This document shows positions 42,137-50,517 of a stretch of 64,000 nucleotides of DNA, piece by piece; position 1 is the first letter of the stretch; each line of letters starts with the position of its first letter. Under the pieces are notes generated by a model. It saw only the letters and a program-made list of their open reading frames with translations, did not search any database and was not told where the DNA came from. Source of the DNA: Erythrobacter mangrovi (GTDB taxonomy: Bacteria; Pseudomonadota; Alphaproteobacteria; Sphingomonadales; Sphingomonadaceae); NCBI RefSeq assembly GCF_013260645.1, contig NZ_CP053921.1, forward strand, positions 62,001 to 126,000, in the 5' to 3' direction. The position numbers were made by a program, and so were the translations under genes.

Positions 42137-42152
42137 TAGGACACTTGTCCTA
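42137..42152. promoter_or_regulatory. Palindromic operator upstream of tetR (tag operon)
   Basis: TAGGACACTTGTCCTA: two perfect 7-bp arms, TAGGACA and TGTCCTA, around a CT centre. It lies 76 bp upstream of the tetR start and 90 bp upstream of the divergent sdpR start. TetR-type sites commonly have this size. No second copy is seen nearby. Confidence 0.7.
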
Positions 42153-42198
42153 GACCTAGCGAGTCGATCCTCTAGGGTCAAGCGGCGCAGGGATTCCG

Positions 42199-42235
42199 AA
42201 TTAGTCTTGACTCTAATTAGCCATGTACCTAAATA
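42199..42235 (+). promoter_or_regulatory. Promoter and overlapping inverted repeat of sdpR
   Basis: TTGACT (42207-42212), 17 nt, then TAAATA (42230-42235) is a near-consensus sigma-70 promoter. An inverted repeat AATTAG ... CTAATT (42199-42204 / 42213-42218) covers the -35, placing a dimeric repressor such as SdpR where it would block RNA polymerase. The predicted transcription start (about 42242) coincides with the ATG, so the mRNA would be leaderless. Confidence 0.7.
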
Positions 42236-42241
42236 AGGGAC

Positions 42242-42559
42242 ATGAAGATTGGACAAGTCATGAAGGCCCTGTCGCACCCGATCCGTCGCGACATCGTTTC
42301 CCGTTTGCGGGAGCGCCCGATGTCCGCGGGCGATCTTGCCGCGCACTACGATGTTTCCAAGCCGACCATGTCCGCGCATTTCGCAGCGCTTCGGGATGCC
42401 GAACTGCTGATTGCGCAACGCGAAGGGGTCTCGATCCTCTACCGACTGAACATGACTGTCATGGAGGAAGCCCTCGGCGCCATGATGTCGCTGCTCAGCA
42501 GCGGAGAAGACGCCAAGCACCTCGCCAACGAGCCAAGCGACGAACAGGCGCCGGCATGA
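42242..42559 (+). CDS. sdpR: ArsR/SmtB-type winged-helix autorepressor (SdpR-like)
   Basis: 105 aa. VMKALSHPIRRDIVSRLRER followed by PMSAGDLAAHYDVSKPTMSA HFAALRDAELL is the winged helix of the SdpR subgroup of ArsR proteins, and no metal-binding cysteines are present. In Bacillus SdpR represses the sdpRI operon and is titrated by SdpI; the same two-gene arrangement is seen here. The ATG lies at the predicted transcription start, with only GGGA before it. Ends 4 bp into the sdpI gene (ATGA). Confidence 0.88.
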   Translation: MKIGQVMKALSHPIRRDIVSRLRERPMSAGDLAAHYDVSKPTMSAHFAALRDAELLIAQREGVSILYRLNMTVMEEALGAMMSLLSSGEDAKHLANEPSDEQAPA

Positions 42560-43188
42560 GGCACACGTTCAAGATCGGTTGCGCCTTGCTTGGTGTAGCG
42601 GTCCTGCTCGGATTCTGGTTCCAGTACCTTGGTCTCGAGCAGATCCGCTTCGCCGAGAGGCTGCGAATCCCACCGGCGTTATGGCCCTTCGCCATCCCCG
42701 GCTTCGGTGCAATCGTCACGGCGGCAATGTTCGCAGCCCGTCCTCGCGGCATCCTGCAGCTCTGGTCTCGCACAGCGCTCCACAAGGGTGACGTGCGACT
42801 GGCCATTACCGTGCTGTTTGGCCCTGCCCTGGCACTGGTCCTGCAAATCTATGTGGGACTGATGGGCACGGGCGTGAGCACCGTCGCAAGCGCGACGACC
42901 AGCTTCGCGGCGTTTCAGATGCTCTTCTTCCTGGCGATCGGGAATTACACTACAACCATCGCGCCCGGCGCGTCATTCGGGTTTCGAACCCCGTGGACGC
43001 TTGCCGACGAACGGATCTGGGCCAAGACGCATCGCTTCGTCGGCTTCGGCTTTTGCCTCGTTTCGGCAGCTGGACTGGCGGCTCTCCTGATCCTCCCAGC
43101 CAGCGCCGTAATCACGATGCACATTGTACTCCTGCTGCTGATCAACGGTGTGGCGGCTTTCTATTCGCGGAGCTTGTCGAGCCAGTAG
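42556..43188 (+). CDS. sdpI: SdpI-family membrane protein
   Basis: 210 aa with about six membrane helices. GASFGFRTPWTLADERIWAK followed by THRFVGFGFCLVSAAGLAAL is the conserved SdpI loop and helix (GxRTPWT...W..THR). In Bacillus SdpI gives immunity to the SdpC toxin and inactivates SdpR. No toxin gene is recognisable beside it, so a role in sensing an exogenous membrane-active compound is possible. The N-terminal part lacks a clear DUF1648 helix set. Overlaps sdpR by 4 bp. Confidence 0.85.
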   Translation: MRHTFKIGCALLGVAVLLGFWFQYLGLEQIRFAERLRIPPALWPFAIPGFGAIVTAAMFAARPRGILQLWSRTALHKGDVRLAITVLFGPALALVLQIYVGLMGTGVSTVASATTSFAAFQMLFFLAIGNYTTTIAPGASFGFRTPWTLADERIWAKTHRFVGFGFCLVSAAGLAALLILPASAVITMHIVLLLLINGVAAFYSRSLSSQ

Positions 43189-43240
43189 GCCCAGTGATCT
43201 GGAGTCCAGGGAAAGTTACTATTTACGAAGGAGTTAAACG

Positions 43241-43426
43241 ATGAACCGGAACCTGTTGAGCCAGGATCTCTTCAAGAAGCCAGGCTTCGCAGCCTTCATC
43301 GGTATCGCTTGGGCGATTGCCATGGTGGTCGCGACCTTCACCGTCGACAAACCAAGCAATGTGATACCGTTCTGGCTGCTGCTGATCGCCTTCTACATCG
43401 TCCGGTGGCAGAGGTCCCTGTCCTGA
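43241..43426 (+). CDS. Small membrane protein of unknown function
   Basis: 61 aa, MNRNLLSQDLFKKPGFAAFI then a hydrophobic stretch GIAWAIAMVVATF and a second IPFWLLLIAFYIV, so two membrane helices with short loops. A strong AAGGAG lies 7 bases before the ATG, so it is a real gene and third in the sdpRI transcript (52 bp after sdpI). Not recognised. It could be a toxin-like or chaperone-like small membrane protein. Confidence 0.75.
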   Translation: MNRNLLSQDLFKKPGFAAFIGIAWAIAMVVATFTVDKPSNVIPFWLLLIAFYIVRWQRSLS

Positions 43427-43474
43427 TCGGCGCCCTTCGGTGGGACGCGCCCGCCGGTAAATTGCCCCGCCTCG

Positions 43475-45439
43475 CTACCCACCCGCGTGGTAGAAGTCGT
43501 AGATCTGCTGCGCCACGCCTTCGCTGATACCCGGCGCGCGTTGCAGGTCTTCGAGCGCCGCCGCGCGTACCTTTCCGGCCGTGCCAAAATGCAGCAGCAG
43601 CGCGCGCTTGCGCGCGGGACCGATGCCGGGGATTTCGTCAAGCGGTGAAGCGGTGATGGCGCGGCTGCGCTTGGCGCGGTGCGCGCCGATGGCGAAGCGG
43701 TGGACCTCGTCGCGCAGGGTCTGGAGGTAGAACAGCAGCGGCGAGTTGACCGGCAGCGTCTTCTCGCGCCCGTCGGGGAAGTGGAACACCTCGCGCCCCT
43801 CGCGCCCGTGGTGCGGGCCCTTGGCTATGGCGATCAGCGGGACGTTTTCGATCCCGAGTTCCTGCAGCGTCTCGCGCACCGCGCTCATCTGGCCCTTGCC
43901 GCCGTCGATCAGCACGAGGTCGGGCCAGATCGCTTCGTGACCCTTGCCCTTCGGTGCCTCATCGTCGCCGTCGCCGGTTTCGGCGAGCTTGCGGAAGCGC
44001 CGCTCCATCACTTCGCGCATCATCCCGAAATCGTCATTGGTCTGCGCGGTCTTGATGTTGAACTTGCGGTACTGACCTTTCTCGAACCCTTCGGGGCTGG
44101 CGACGACCATCGCGCCCAGCGCCTTGTCGCCCTGGATATGGCTGTTGTCGTAGATCTCGATCCGTTGCGGCACGTCGTCGAGTTCGAGGAATTCGGCCAG
44201 TTCGCGGTGGATGCGAGCCTTGGTGCCGGTTTCGGCCAGCCGCCGGTCGAGCGCCTCGACGGCATTGCGCTGCGCCTGCTCCATCAGCTTGCGCCGCGTG
44301 CCGCGCTGCGGGATCGAGATCGCCACGGCGTGGCCGGCCTTGGCCGCCAGCGCCTCGGCCACCAGTTCCTGCTCGGGCAGTTCACGGTCGGTCAGGATGG
44401 TGCGCGGCGGGGGCACCTCCTCGTAGAACTGCAGCAGGACGTTGGAGAGTACCTCGGCCATTTCGAGGTCACCGGTGTTGCGCGGGTAGAAGGTGCGGTG
44501 GCCCCAGTTCTGCCCGCCGCGGATGAAGAAGGCCTGCACGCCAACCTGCCCGCCCTTGGTGGCCAGCGCAAAGACATCGGCATCGCCCACGCCTTGCGCA
44601 TTGATCGCCTGGCTGCCCTGGATGAAGGTCGCCGCGCGCAGCCGGTCGCGCAGGATCGCGGCGGTCTCGAAATCGAGCTCCTCCGCGGCCTTGGCCATCT
44701 GCTTCTCGAGATCCTGCTGCACCGCGCTGGACTTGCCGCCGAGGAAGTCCTTCGCCTCGCGCACCAGGCTGGCATAGCCCGCCTCGTCGATCCGCCCGAC
44801 ACAGGGGGCCGAACAGCGCTTGATCTGGTAGAGCAGGCAAGGCCGGTCGCGATTGTTGAAGAAGCTGTCGCTGCAGCTACGCAGCAGGAACAGTTTCTGC
44901 AGCGCGTTCAGCGTCTTGTTGACCGATCCGGCGCTGGCGAAGGGGCCGTAGTAATTGCCCTTGGCCTTGCGCGCGCCACGATGCTTCTGGATCCGCGGAT
45001 ACTCGTGATCGGCGCGCAACAGGATGAAGGGAAAGCTCTTGTCGTCGCGCAGGTGCACGTTGAACGGCGGGCGGTAGCGTTTGACCAGCTGCGCTTCGAG
45101 CAGCAGCGCCTCCGCCTCGGAATTGGTGGTGACGATCTCCATCGCCCGCGTCTGGCTGATCATCCGCAGCGTGCGGTTGGTCAGCCCGTTGACCTGCGTG
45201 TAGTTGGCCACCCGTGCCTTGAGGCTGCGCGCCTTGCCGACATAGAGCACGTCGCCGCGCGTATCGAGCATGCGATAGACGCCCGGCTTGGGCTTGAGCG
45301 TCTTCACCGTTTCGCGGATCGCGGCGATCCCCGCCTCCAGGTCCGGCTGGGCGCTGGCAACCGTATAGGTGGCGCGTTCTTCATTGAAACGCTCCTTGCC
45401 TCTGGGATCGGGGGGAGAACCTGCCTTGCTGCGCGACAT
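43475..45439 (-). CDS. uvrC: Excinuclease ABC subunit UvrC
   Basis: 654 aa. GIY-YIG nuclease domain: KPGVYRMLDTRGDVLYVGKA near residue 51-70 with the FPFILLRADHEYPRIQKHRG block. Cys-rich middle section DRPCLLYQIKRCSAPCVGRI, a UVR domain (LEKQMAKAAEELDFETAAIL), the RNase H-like C-terminal nuclease with IEIYDNSHIQG and LVLIDGGKGQ, and a terminal helix-hairpin-helix (LDEIPGIGPARKRALLLHF). Makes the dual incisions in nucleotide excision repair. A partial second copy of its last 210 bp lies 2.9 kb away at 40343-40556. Confidence 0.97.
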   Translation of the reverse strand: MSRSKAGSPPDPRGKERFNEERATYTVASAQPDLEAGIAAIRETVKTLKPKPGVYRMLDTRGDVLYVGKARSLKARVANYTQVNGLTNRTLRMISQTRAMEIVTTNSEAEALLLEAQLVKRYRPPFNVHLRDDKSFPFILLRADHEYPRIQKHRGARKAKGNYYGPFASAGSVNKTLNALQKLFLLRSCSDSFFNNRDRPCLLYQIKRCSAPCVGRIDEAGYASLVREAKDFLGGKSSAVQQDLEKQMAKAAEELDFETAAILRDRLRAATFIQGSQAINAQGVGDADVFALATKGGQVGVQAFFIRGGQNWGHRTFYPRNTGDLEMAEVLSNVLLQFYEEVPPPRTILTDRELPEQELVAEALAAKAGHAVAISIPQRGTRRKLMEQAQRNAVEALDRRLAETGTKARIHRELAEFLELDDVPQRIEIYDNSHIQGDKALGAMVVASPEGFEKGQYRKFNIKTAQTNDDFGMMREVMERRFRKLAETGDGDDEAPKGKGHEAIWPDLVLIDGGKGQMSAVRETLQELGIENVPLIAIAKGPHHGREGREVFHFPDGREKTLPVNSPLLFYLQTLRDEVHRFAIGAHRAKRSRAITASPLDEIPGIGPARKRALLLHFGTAGKVRAAALEDLQRAPGISEGVAQQIYDFYHAGG

Positions 45440-45501
45440 GGGCGGGAGATAGGCGGTACGGGCGCTTGTGCAAAGTCGCGTTTGCCGCCATCCCCCTGCC
45501 G

Positions 45502-46782
45502 ATGAACGGGAAACCTATTGCACCGCCGCGCACGGTCGGGTTCTGGGGTAGCTCGCTTTTCCAGATCAACGGAATGATCGGTTCGGGCATATTCGCCCTG
45601 CCCGCGATCCTGGCCGCCGCCGTCGGTACGTTTGCGCCGTGGATGATGATTCTTGGCGGGATCATTTTCCTCCCAATCGTGCTGGTATTCGCCTGGCTGG
45701 CCGCGCGCTTCGACGGCAGCGGCGGACCGGTGCTTTACGGCAAGGCCGCGTTCGGGAGCTTTGCCGGCTTCCAGGCCGGATGGGGGCGATATGCTGCGGG
45801 GATCGCCGCGCTTGCAGCGAATACCCACGTCATGGTGGCCTATTTCGCCGCGATCTTTCCGGTGCTCGGTTCACCGATGGTCACCACCTTCGTGGTCGTC
45901 ACCGCGATATTGGTGCTGATGGCGATCAGCCTGCTGGGCATGCGCGGCTCCGTGGCAACGCTTGGCGCGCTGACCGTGCTCAAGCTCTTGCCATTGGCGG
46001 TCATCGTACTGGCAGCGGCGTTTGGCGGATACGCAGGGCGTCCGGTGGTGCTGCCACAGTTCGGCGATGCCGAGGTGGTCATCCTCCTCCTGTTCTATGC
46101 CTTCACCGGCTTCGAGAATGTGACCGTCCCTGCGGGAGAAGTGCGCGATCCGAAGCGCGATATTCCCCGCGTGCTGTTGACCGTGTTGCTGGCGGTCACG
46201 GCGATCTACGCGCTGATTATCTGGGCCTATCTCAAGATCGACCCCGTGGCGGATACCAGCGAAAGCGCGCTGGCAGCCGCCGCCAAGGTCGCGTTGGGTG
46301 ACTGGGGCGCCATGCTGATCGTTGTCGCAGCCGGATTTTCGATCGCGGCGAACAATTTCACTAGCCTGATCGTGGTCCCACGGATGGCGTTCGGCATGGC
46401 GCAGCAAGGCATGCTGCCACACTGGTTCGAACAGGTGAGCGCGCGCTTCCTCACCCCGGCAAACTCGATCGTCTTCTATGGCGTCGCCTCGGCAATGCTG
46501 GCGGCAACGGGCGGCTTCGCGGGGCTTGCCGCGGCGAGTACGCTCACCCGCATGCTGACCTACATCATCAGCGCTGCCGCACTGCCGGTTCTCGACCGTC
46601 GCGAAGGCCGGGTCAATGTGGTCCACCTTGTGGTTGCATTGCTGGCGATCACCGCATCGGTCTGGATCTCCAGCCATGCCGACCGAACCGCATGGACGAT
46701 GTTCGGTGCGCTGTTCGCTGCGGGAACGCTCCTCTACCTGATCGCGCGGCGCGAATTGCGGATCGCGCCCGAGGCATCGTGA
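45502..46782 (+). CDS. APC family amino-acid permease
   Basis: 426 aa, about 12 membrane helices. GFWGSSLFQINGMIGSGIFA starts the first helix with the glycine-rich unwound segment (GxG..IF) that binds the amino-acid backbone; FTGFENVTVPAGEVRDPKRD is the usual cytoplasmic loop with the conserved Glu. Substrate not predictable. ATG 45502 begins MNGKPIAPPRTV, with weak Shine-Dalgarno. Divergent from uvrC. Its end overlaps the GTG start option for the flavoprotein gene (GTGA). Confidence 0.9.
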   Translation: MNGKPIAPPRTVGFWGSSLFQINGMIGSGIFALPAILAAAVGTFAPWMMILGGIIFLPIVLVFAWLAARFDGSGGPVLYGKAAFGSFAGFQAGWGRYAAGIAALAANTHVMVAYFAAIFPVLGSPMVTTFVVVTAILVLMAISLLGMRGSVATLGALTVLKLLPLAVIVLAAAFGGYAGRPVVLPQFGDAEVVILLLFYAFTGFENVTVPAGEVRDPKRDIPRVLLTVLLAVTAIYALIIWAYLKIDPVADTSESALAAAAKVALGDWGAMLIVVAAGFSIAANNFTSLIVVPRMAFGMAQQGMLPHWFEQVSARFLTPANSIVFYGVASAMLAATGGFAGLAAASTLTRMLTYIISAAALPVLDRREGRVNVVHLVVALLAITASVWISSHADRTAWTMFGALFAAGTLLYLIARRELRIAPEAS

Positions 46783-46784
46783 CG

Positions 46785-47957
46785 ATGAACGACAGCTACG
46801 ATGCAATCGTCCTGGGCGCAGGCGCTGCCGGGCTGATGTGCGCGGCACGTGCGGGGCAGCGCGGGCGGCGCGTGTTGGTGCTCGAGAAGGCGGAAGCGCC
46901 GGGCAAGAAGATCCTCATCTCGGGTGGCGGGCGCTGCAATTTCACCAATATCGGTGCCGGACCGGCAAACTACCTCAGCGCCAATCCGCATTTCGCCAAG
47001 AGCGCCCTCGCCCGCTACACGCCGCGCGATTTCCTCGAGCTGGTCGAAAGCTACGATATCGCCTGGCACGAAAAGACGCTGGGTCAGCTGTTCTGCGACG
47101 GCTCGGCCAAGCAGGTCGTCGCGATGTTGCTGGAAGAATGCGCGAAGGGCGGCGTCGAGCTGCGTTGCGGTGAAGGCATCGCTTCGGTCGCGCATGATGG
47201 AGATTTCACCGTCACCACGCAGAACGGCAGCTACACGGCACCGGCGCTGGTGATCGCCACCGGGGGTCCCTCGATCCCCAAGATGGGCGCAACCGGCTTC
47301 GCCTATGACCTTGCGCGCCAGTTCGGGCTCAAGGTCGTCGAACCGCGCCCCGCGCTGGTGCCGCTGACACTTGGCGGGGAAGAGGTGCTGTTTCGCGAGA
47401 TTTCGGGTGTCTCGGCCCCGGTGATCGCGACGGCCAACAAGACGAGCTTTGCCGAGGCGGCGCTGTTTACCCATCGCGGCCTGTCCGGACCGGCGATCCT
47501 GCAGGTCAGCTCCTACTGGCGGCCGGGCGATCCGGTGGCCGTGAATTTCTTGCCTGGGCGGAATCCGGAATGGCTGCTGGACGGCAAGCGCACCCACCCC
47601 CGCGCCACCTTGCGCAGCCTGTTGCGCGACGCCCTGCCCGACCGCCTCGCCGACATCCTCGCCGAAAAGCTGGGGATTCCGGGAGAACTGGGGAACGCGA
47701 CCGACAAGGCCCTGCGCGCCGCCAGTGAGCGCCTGGGCCGCTGGGAATTCCATCCCAACGGCACCGAAGGCTTCGCCAAGGCCGAGGTCACGGTGGGCGG
47801 CATATCGACCGCCGAACTGTCGTCCAAGACCATGGAAGCGAAGCGAATTCCCGGTCTCTACGTGATTGGTGAGGCAGTCGACGTGACCGGCTGGCTGGGC
47901 GGCTATAACTTCCAGTGGGCCTGGGCCAGCGCGGTCGCCGCGGGCGAGGCGCTCTAG
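46785..47957 (+). CDS. HI0933/BaiN-family NAD(P)/FAD-dependent oxidoreductase
   Basis: 390 aa. N-terminal FAD motif GAGAAGLMCAARAGQRG, then LISGGGRCNFTN (signature of the HI0933 / YhiN family) and IPGLYVIGEAVDVTGWLGGY near the C-terminus. The function is not settled; some homologues are bile-acid-reducing flavoproteins (BaiN) or tRNA-related. ATG 46785 or GTG 46779, the latter overlapping the permease stop, are both possible. Confidence 0.9.
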   Translation: MNDSYDAIVLGAGAAGLMCAARAGQRGRRVLVLEKAEAPGKKILISGGGRCNFTNIGAGPANYLSANPHFAKSALARYTPRDFLELVESYDIAWHEKTLGQLFCDGSAKQVVAMLLEECAKGGVELRCGEGIASVAHDGDFTVTTQNGSYTAPALVIATGGPSIPKMGATGFAYDLARQFGLKVVEPRPALVPLTLGGEEVLFREISGVSAPVIATANKTSFAEAALFTHRGLSGPAILQVSSYWRPGDPVAVNFLPGRNPEWLLDGKRTHPRATLRSLLRDALPDRLADILAEKLGIPGELGNATDKALRAASERLGRWEFHPNGTEGFAKAEVTVGGISTAELSSKTMEAKRIPGLYVIGEAVDVTGWLGGYNFQWAWASAVAAGEAL

Positions 47958-48112
47958 GCCGCCGCCGCTAGGGAAGTGCTTGACCTAGGCGGCAAGTTGA
48001 CCCGCCCACCCCCTGTGTTAGCTTCTGCAGCATTCGGACCTGAAACAAGCAGGCCGGGAGAGGATTTACCCGCTGCGCTCAAGTCGCGAAGCGGTAGCGC
48101 GAAAGGACTTCT

Positions 48113-49723
48113 ATGCGCCAGCTCCAGGGGATGGATGCGAGTTTCGTCGCGCTGGAAACGCGCAATTCGCCGATGCACATCGGCTCGATCCTCATCTACA
48201 ACCCGGAGACCGCGCCCGGAGGCTTCGTCCGCTTCAAGGATATCCTGAACTTCTTCGAGAGCCGTATGCAGCTCAGCCGGACGATCCGCCAGCGGCTGGT
48301 GCGCGTGCCTTTCGACCTCGACTATCCCTATTGGATCGAGGATCCGGAATTCGACCTGGAATACCACGTCCGCCACATCGCGCTGCCCAAGCCGGGCGAT
48401 TGGCGCCAGTTGTGCATCCAGGCAGCGCGGATTTTCGCCCGGCCGCTCGACCTCACCCGTCCGCCGTGGGAATTCACCGTTGTCGAAGGGCTGGAGAACA
48501 TCCCCAACGTGCCCAAGGGTAGCTTCGCCATGGTGACCAAGGTCCACCATGCCGCGATCGACGGGATGAGCGGCATCGACCTGATGGAGGCGATGCATAC
48601 CTTGAGCCCCGACGAAGCGCCGCCCACGGCACCGGATTCGTGGAAGCCGGAGAAAGTGCCCAATCCGGTCGAACTGCTGGGCAAGAGCTACTTCAATGCC
48701 ATCATCAACCCGCTCAAGCAGATCGAAGTCGCCGCCAAGGCCGCGCCCGGCCTGGCCAAGGCGCTCAAGGGGCTGGTCGCCAAGGAATTCAATGTCTCGG
48801 GTGAGATGATCGCACCCAAGACCCGCTTCAACCGGGCGATTTCAGGCCATCGCGTGGTCGAAGGACGCAGCGTTCCGCTTGCCGATATTAAGGCGATCCG
48901 CAACGCGGTGCCCGGCGCCAAGGTCAATGACGTGTTCCTGACGATCATCGGCGGGGCCATGCGCAAATACCTGCTGGCCAAGGACGATCTGCCCAAGAAG
49001 ACGCTTACCGCTATGGCGCCGATTTCGGTCCGCGCGAAGGATGAGAAGGGCGACATGGGCAACCAGGTCGCAGCGATGATCGCGCCGCTCGGCACGCATA
49101 TCGCAGACCCGCTCGAGCGCATGCAATTCGTCCATGAACGCACCACCAATTCCAAGGCGATGACCGACGCCATGGGCGCGCGCAACATGACCGAAGTGAG
49201 CAAGGTCAGCCCGGCCCTGTGGATGAGCCTTGGCGCGCAGCTCTATACGCGCCTCGGTCTTGCCAATCGCGGGGTCGGCCCGGTGTTTTCGACGGTGGTG
49301 ACCAATGTCCCCGGGCCGCCGGTGCCGATCTATTCCTCAGGTGCGCGGCTTGAGAGCATGATGGGCCTGCTGTGCCTGACCGACGGGCTCGGCCTTGGCC
49401 ATGTGGTGCAAAGCTATACCGACGAGGCGACGATTTCCTTCACCGCCTGTCGCGAGCTGCTGCCCGATCCTGAATTCTACGTGCAATGTATCGAGGACAG
49501 TTTCCACGAGCTGCGCGACGCGGCGAAAGCCGCCAATGCGGCGGCCCCCGCGGCCAAGGCCGAGGGGCCCGCGAAGGCCGCACCCAAGAAGGCATCGGTA
49601 ACCAAGAAACCCGCCGCTACGAAGCGGACTACAACAAGCAGGAAAACGCCCGCCAAGGGCACCAAGCGGGTCGCCAGCCGCAAGACGGCTGCCCGCAAAG
49701 GGAAAGGAACACCAAAGGCGTGA
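48113..49723 (+). CDS. Wax ester synthase / diacylglycerol acyltransferase with lysine-rich C-terminal tail
   Basis: 536 aa. Catalytic HHAAIDG (145-151; HHxxxDG), an LDLTRPPWEFTVVEGL block and SGARLESMMGLLCLTDGLGL with NVPGPPVPIYSSG in the C-terminal half are typical of WS/DGAT, which makes triacylglycerol or wax esters from acyl-CoA at the membrane or lipid body. From about residue 468 the protein changes to an Ala/Lys/Pro tail of about 69 residues (EGPAKAAPKKASVTKKPAAT and more) resembling histone H1 and AlgP tails, absent from ordinary WS/DGATs. Overlaps the following gene by 4 bp. Confidence 0.93.
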   Translation: MRQLQGMDASFVALETRNSPMHIGSILIYNPETAPGGFVRFKDILNFFESRMQLSRTIRQRLVRVPFDLDYPYWIEDPEFDLEYHVRHIALPKPGDWRQLCIQAARIFARPLDLTRPPWEFTVVEGLENIPNVPKGSFAMVTKVHHAAIDGMSGIDLMEAMHTLSPDEAPPTAPDSWKPEKVPNPVELLGKSYFNAIINPLKQIEVAAKAAPGLAKALKGLVAKEFNVSGEMIAPKTRFNRAISGHRVVEGRSVPLADIKAIRNAVPGAKVNDVFLTIIGGAMRKYLLAKDDLPKKTLTAMAPISVRAKDEKGDMGNQVAAMIAPLGTHIADPLERMQFVHERTTNSKAMTDAMGARNMTEVSKVSPALWMSLGAQLYTRLGLANRGVGPVFSTVVTNVPGPPVPIYSSGARLESMMGLLCLTDGLGLGHVVQSYTDEATISFTACRELLPDPEFYVQCIEDSFHELRDAAKAANAAAPAAKAEGPAKAAPKKASVTKKPAATKRTTTSRKTPAKGTKRVASRKTAARKGKGTPKA

Positions 49724-50508
49724 ACGCAACCACCACGATCGAGGCTGAGGCGCGTCCTCCGCACACGCTGTTGATGCTGACCGAGCCGCCGCGCGCGATG
49801 GGCGAACTCGCCAGCTTCTACGCACTGCGCCCGCTGATGCGCCGCCTGCCCAAGGGTGACGGACACGGGGTGCTGGTGCTGCCCGGCTTCATGGCCTCCG
49901 ATACTTCGACCGCCCCCTTGCGTTCGCTGCTCAGCAGCCTCGGCTACGATGCGGTCGGCTGGAACCTTGGCCGCAATGTCCGCGTCGACAATGCCCGCAT
50001 CGCGGCGATGATGGCCTGCGTCGACACGCTGCACGAACGCACCGGCGGCAAGATCAGCATCGTCGGCTGGAGCCTCGGCGGCGTTTTCGCGCGCGAACTG
50101 GCCAAGCTGGCGCCCGAGAAGGTGCGCATGGTGATCAGCCTGGGCAGTCCGATCAGCGACGATCGTGGCCACACCAATGCCCGCCGGCTGTTCGAATACC
50201 TCAACGGCAACGAGCCCGAGCCGGTGCGCGAGGGCCAGTTTCGCGAGCTGGGCAAGGCCCCGCCGGTGCCAACGACCTCGATCCTGACCAAGGCCGATGG
50301 AGTGGTCCATTGGCGCGGATCGGTCCAGGCAGGCGACCACGAACATTGCGAGAATATCGAAGTCTATGCCAGCCATTGCGGCCTGGGGGTCAACCCCGCC
50401 GTCGCCTTTGCCGTGGCGGATCGGCTGGCGCAGCCCGAGGGGCAATGGCGCAAGTTCTCTCCGCGCGGGATCGCCAACCTCATCTTCCCGAGGTCGCGCC
50501 TGCACTGA
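49720..50508 (+). CDS. Alpha/beta hydrolase (esterase/lipase-like), partner of the WS/DGAT
   Basis: 262 aa from GTG 49720, which overlaps the DGAT stop (GTGA). HGVLVLPGFMASDTSTAPLR sets the oxyanion region and KISIVGWSLGGVFARELAKL is the nucleophile elbow (Ser in GWSLGG). Asp in ILTKADGVVHWRG and His in HCGLGVNPAVA complete a likely triad. Coupling to the WS/DGAT suggests turnover of stored lipid or acyl exchange, but no substrate is known. Confidence 0.85.
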   Translation: MNATTTIEAEARPPHTLLMLTEPPRAMGELASFYALRPLMRRLPKGDGHGVLVLPGFMASDTSTAPLRSLLSSLGYDAVGWNLGRNVRVDNARIAAMMACVDTLHERTGGKISIVGWSLGGVFARELAKLAPEKVRMVISLGSPISDDRGHTNARRLFEYLNGNEPEPVREGQFRELGKAPPVPTTSILTKADGVVHWRGSVQAGDHEHCENIEVYASHCGLGVNPAVAFAVADRLAQPEGQWRKFSPRGIANLIFPRSRLH

Positions 50509-50517
50509 CCGCCAGCG

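Noticed and set aside
40560-43474. A complete mobile element with its own integrase between the uvrC copies
   Set aside because: No integrase, transposase or terminal inverted repeats were found in the interval; only the uvrC duplication supports insertion.
43679-45505. 608-codon open frame on the plus strand opposite uvrC
   Set aside because: Antisense artefact; UvrC motifs on the other strand are complete.
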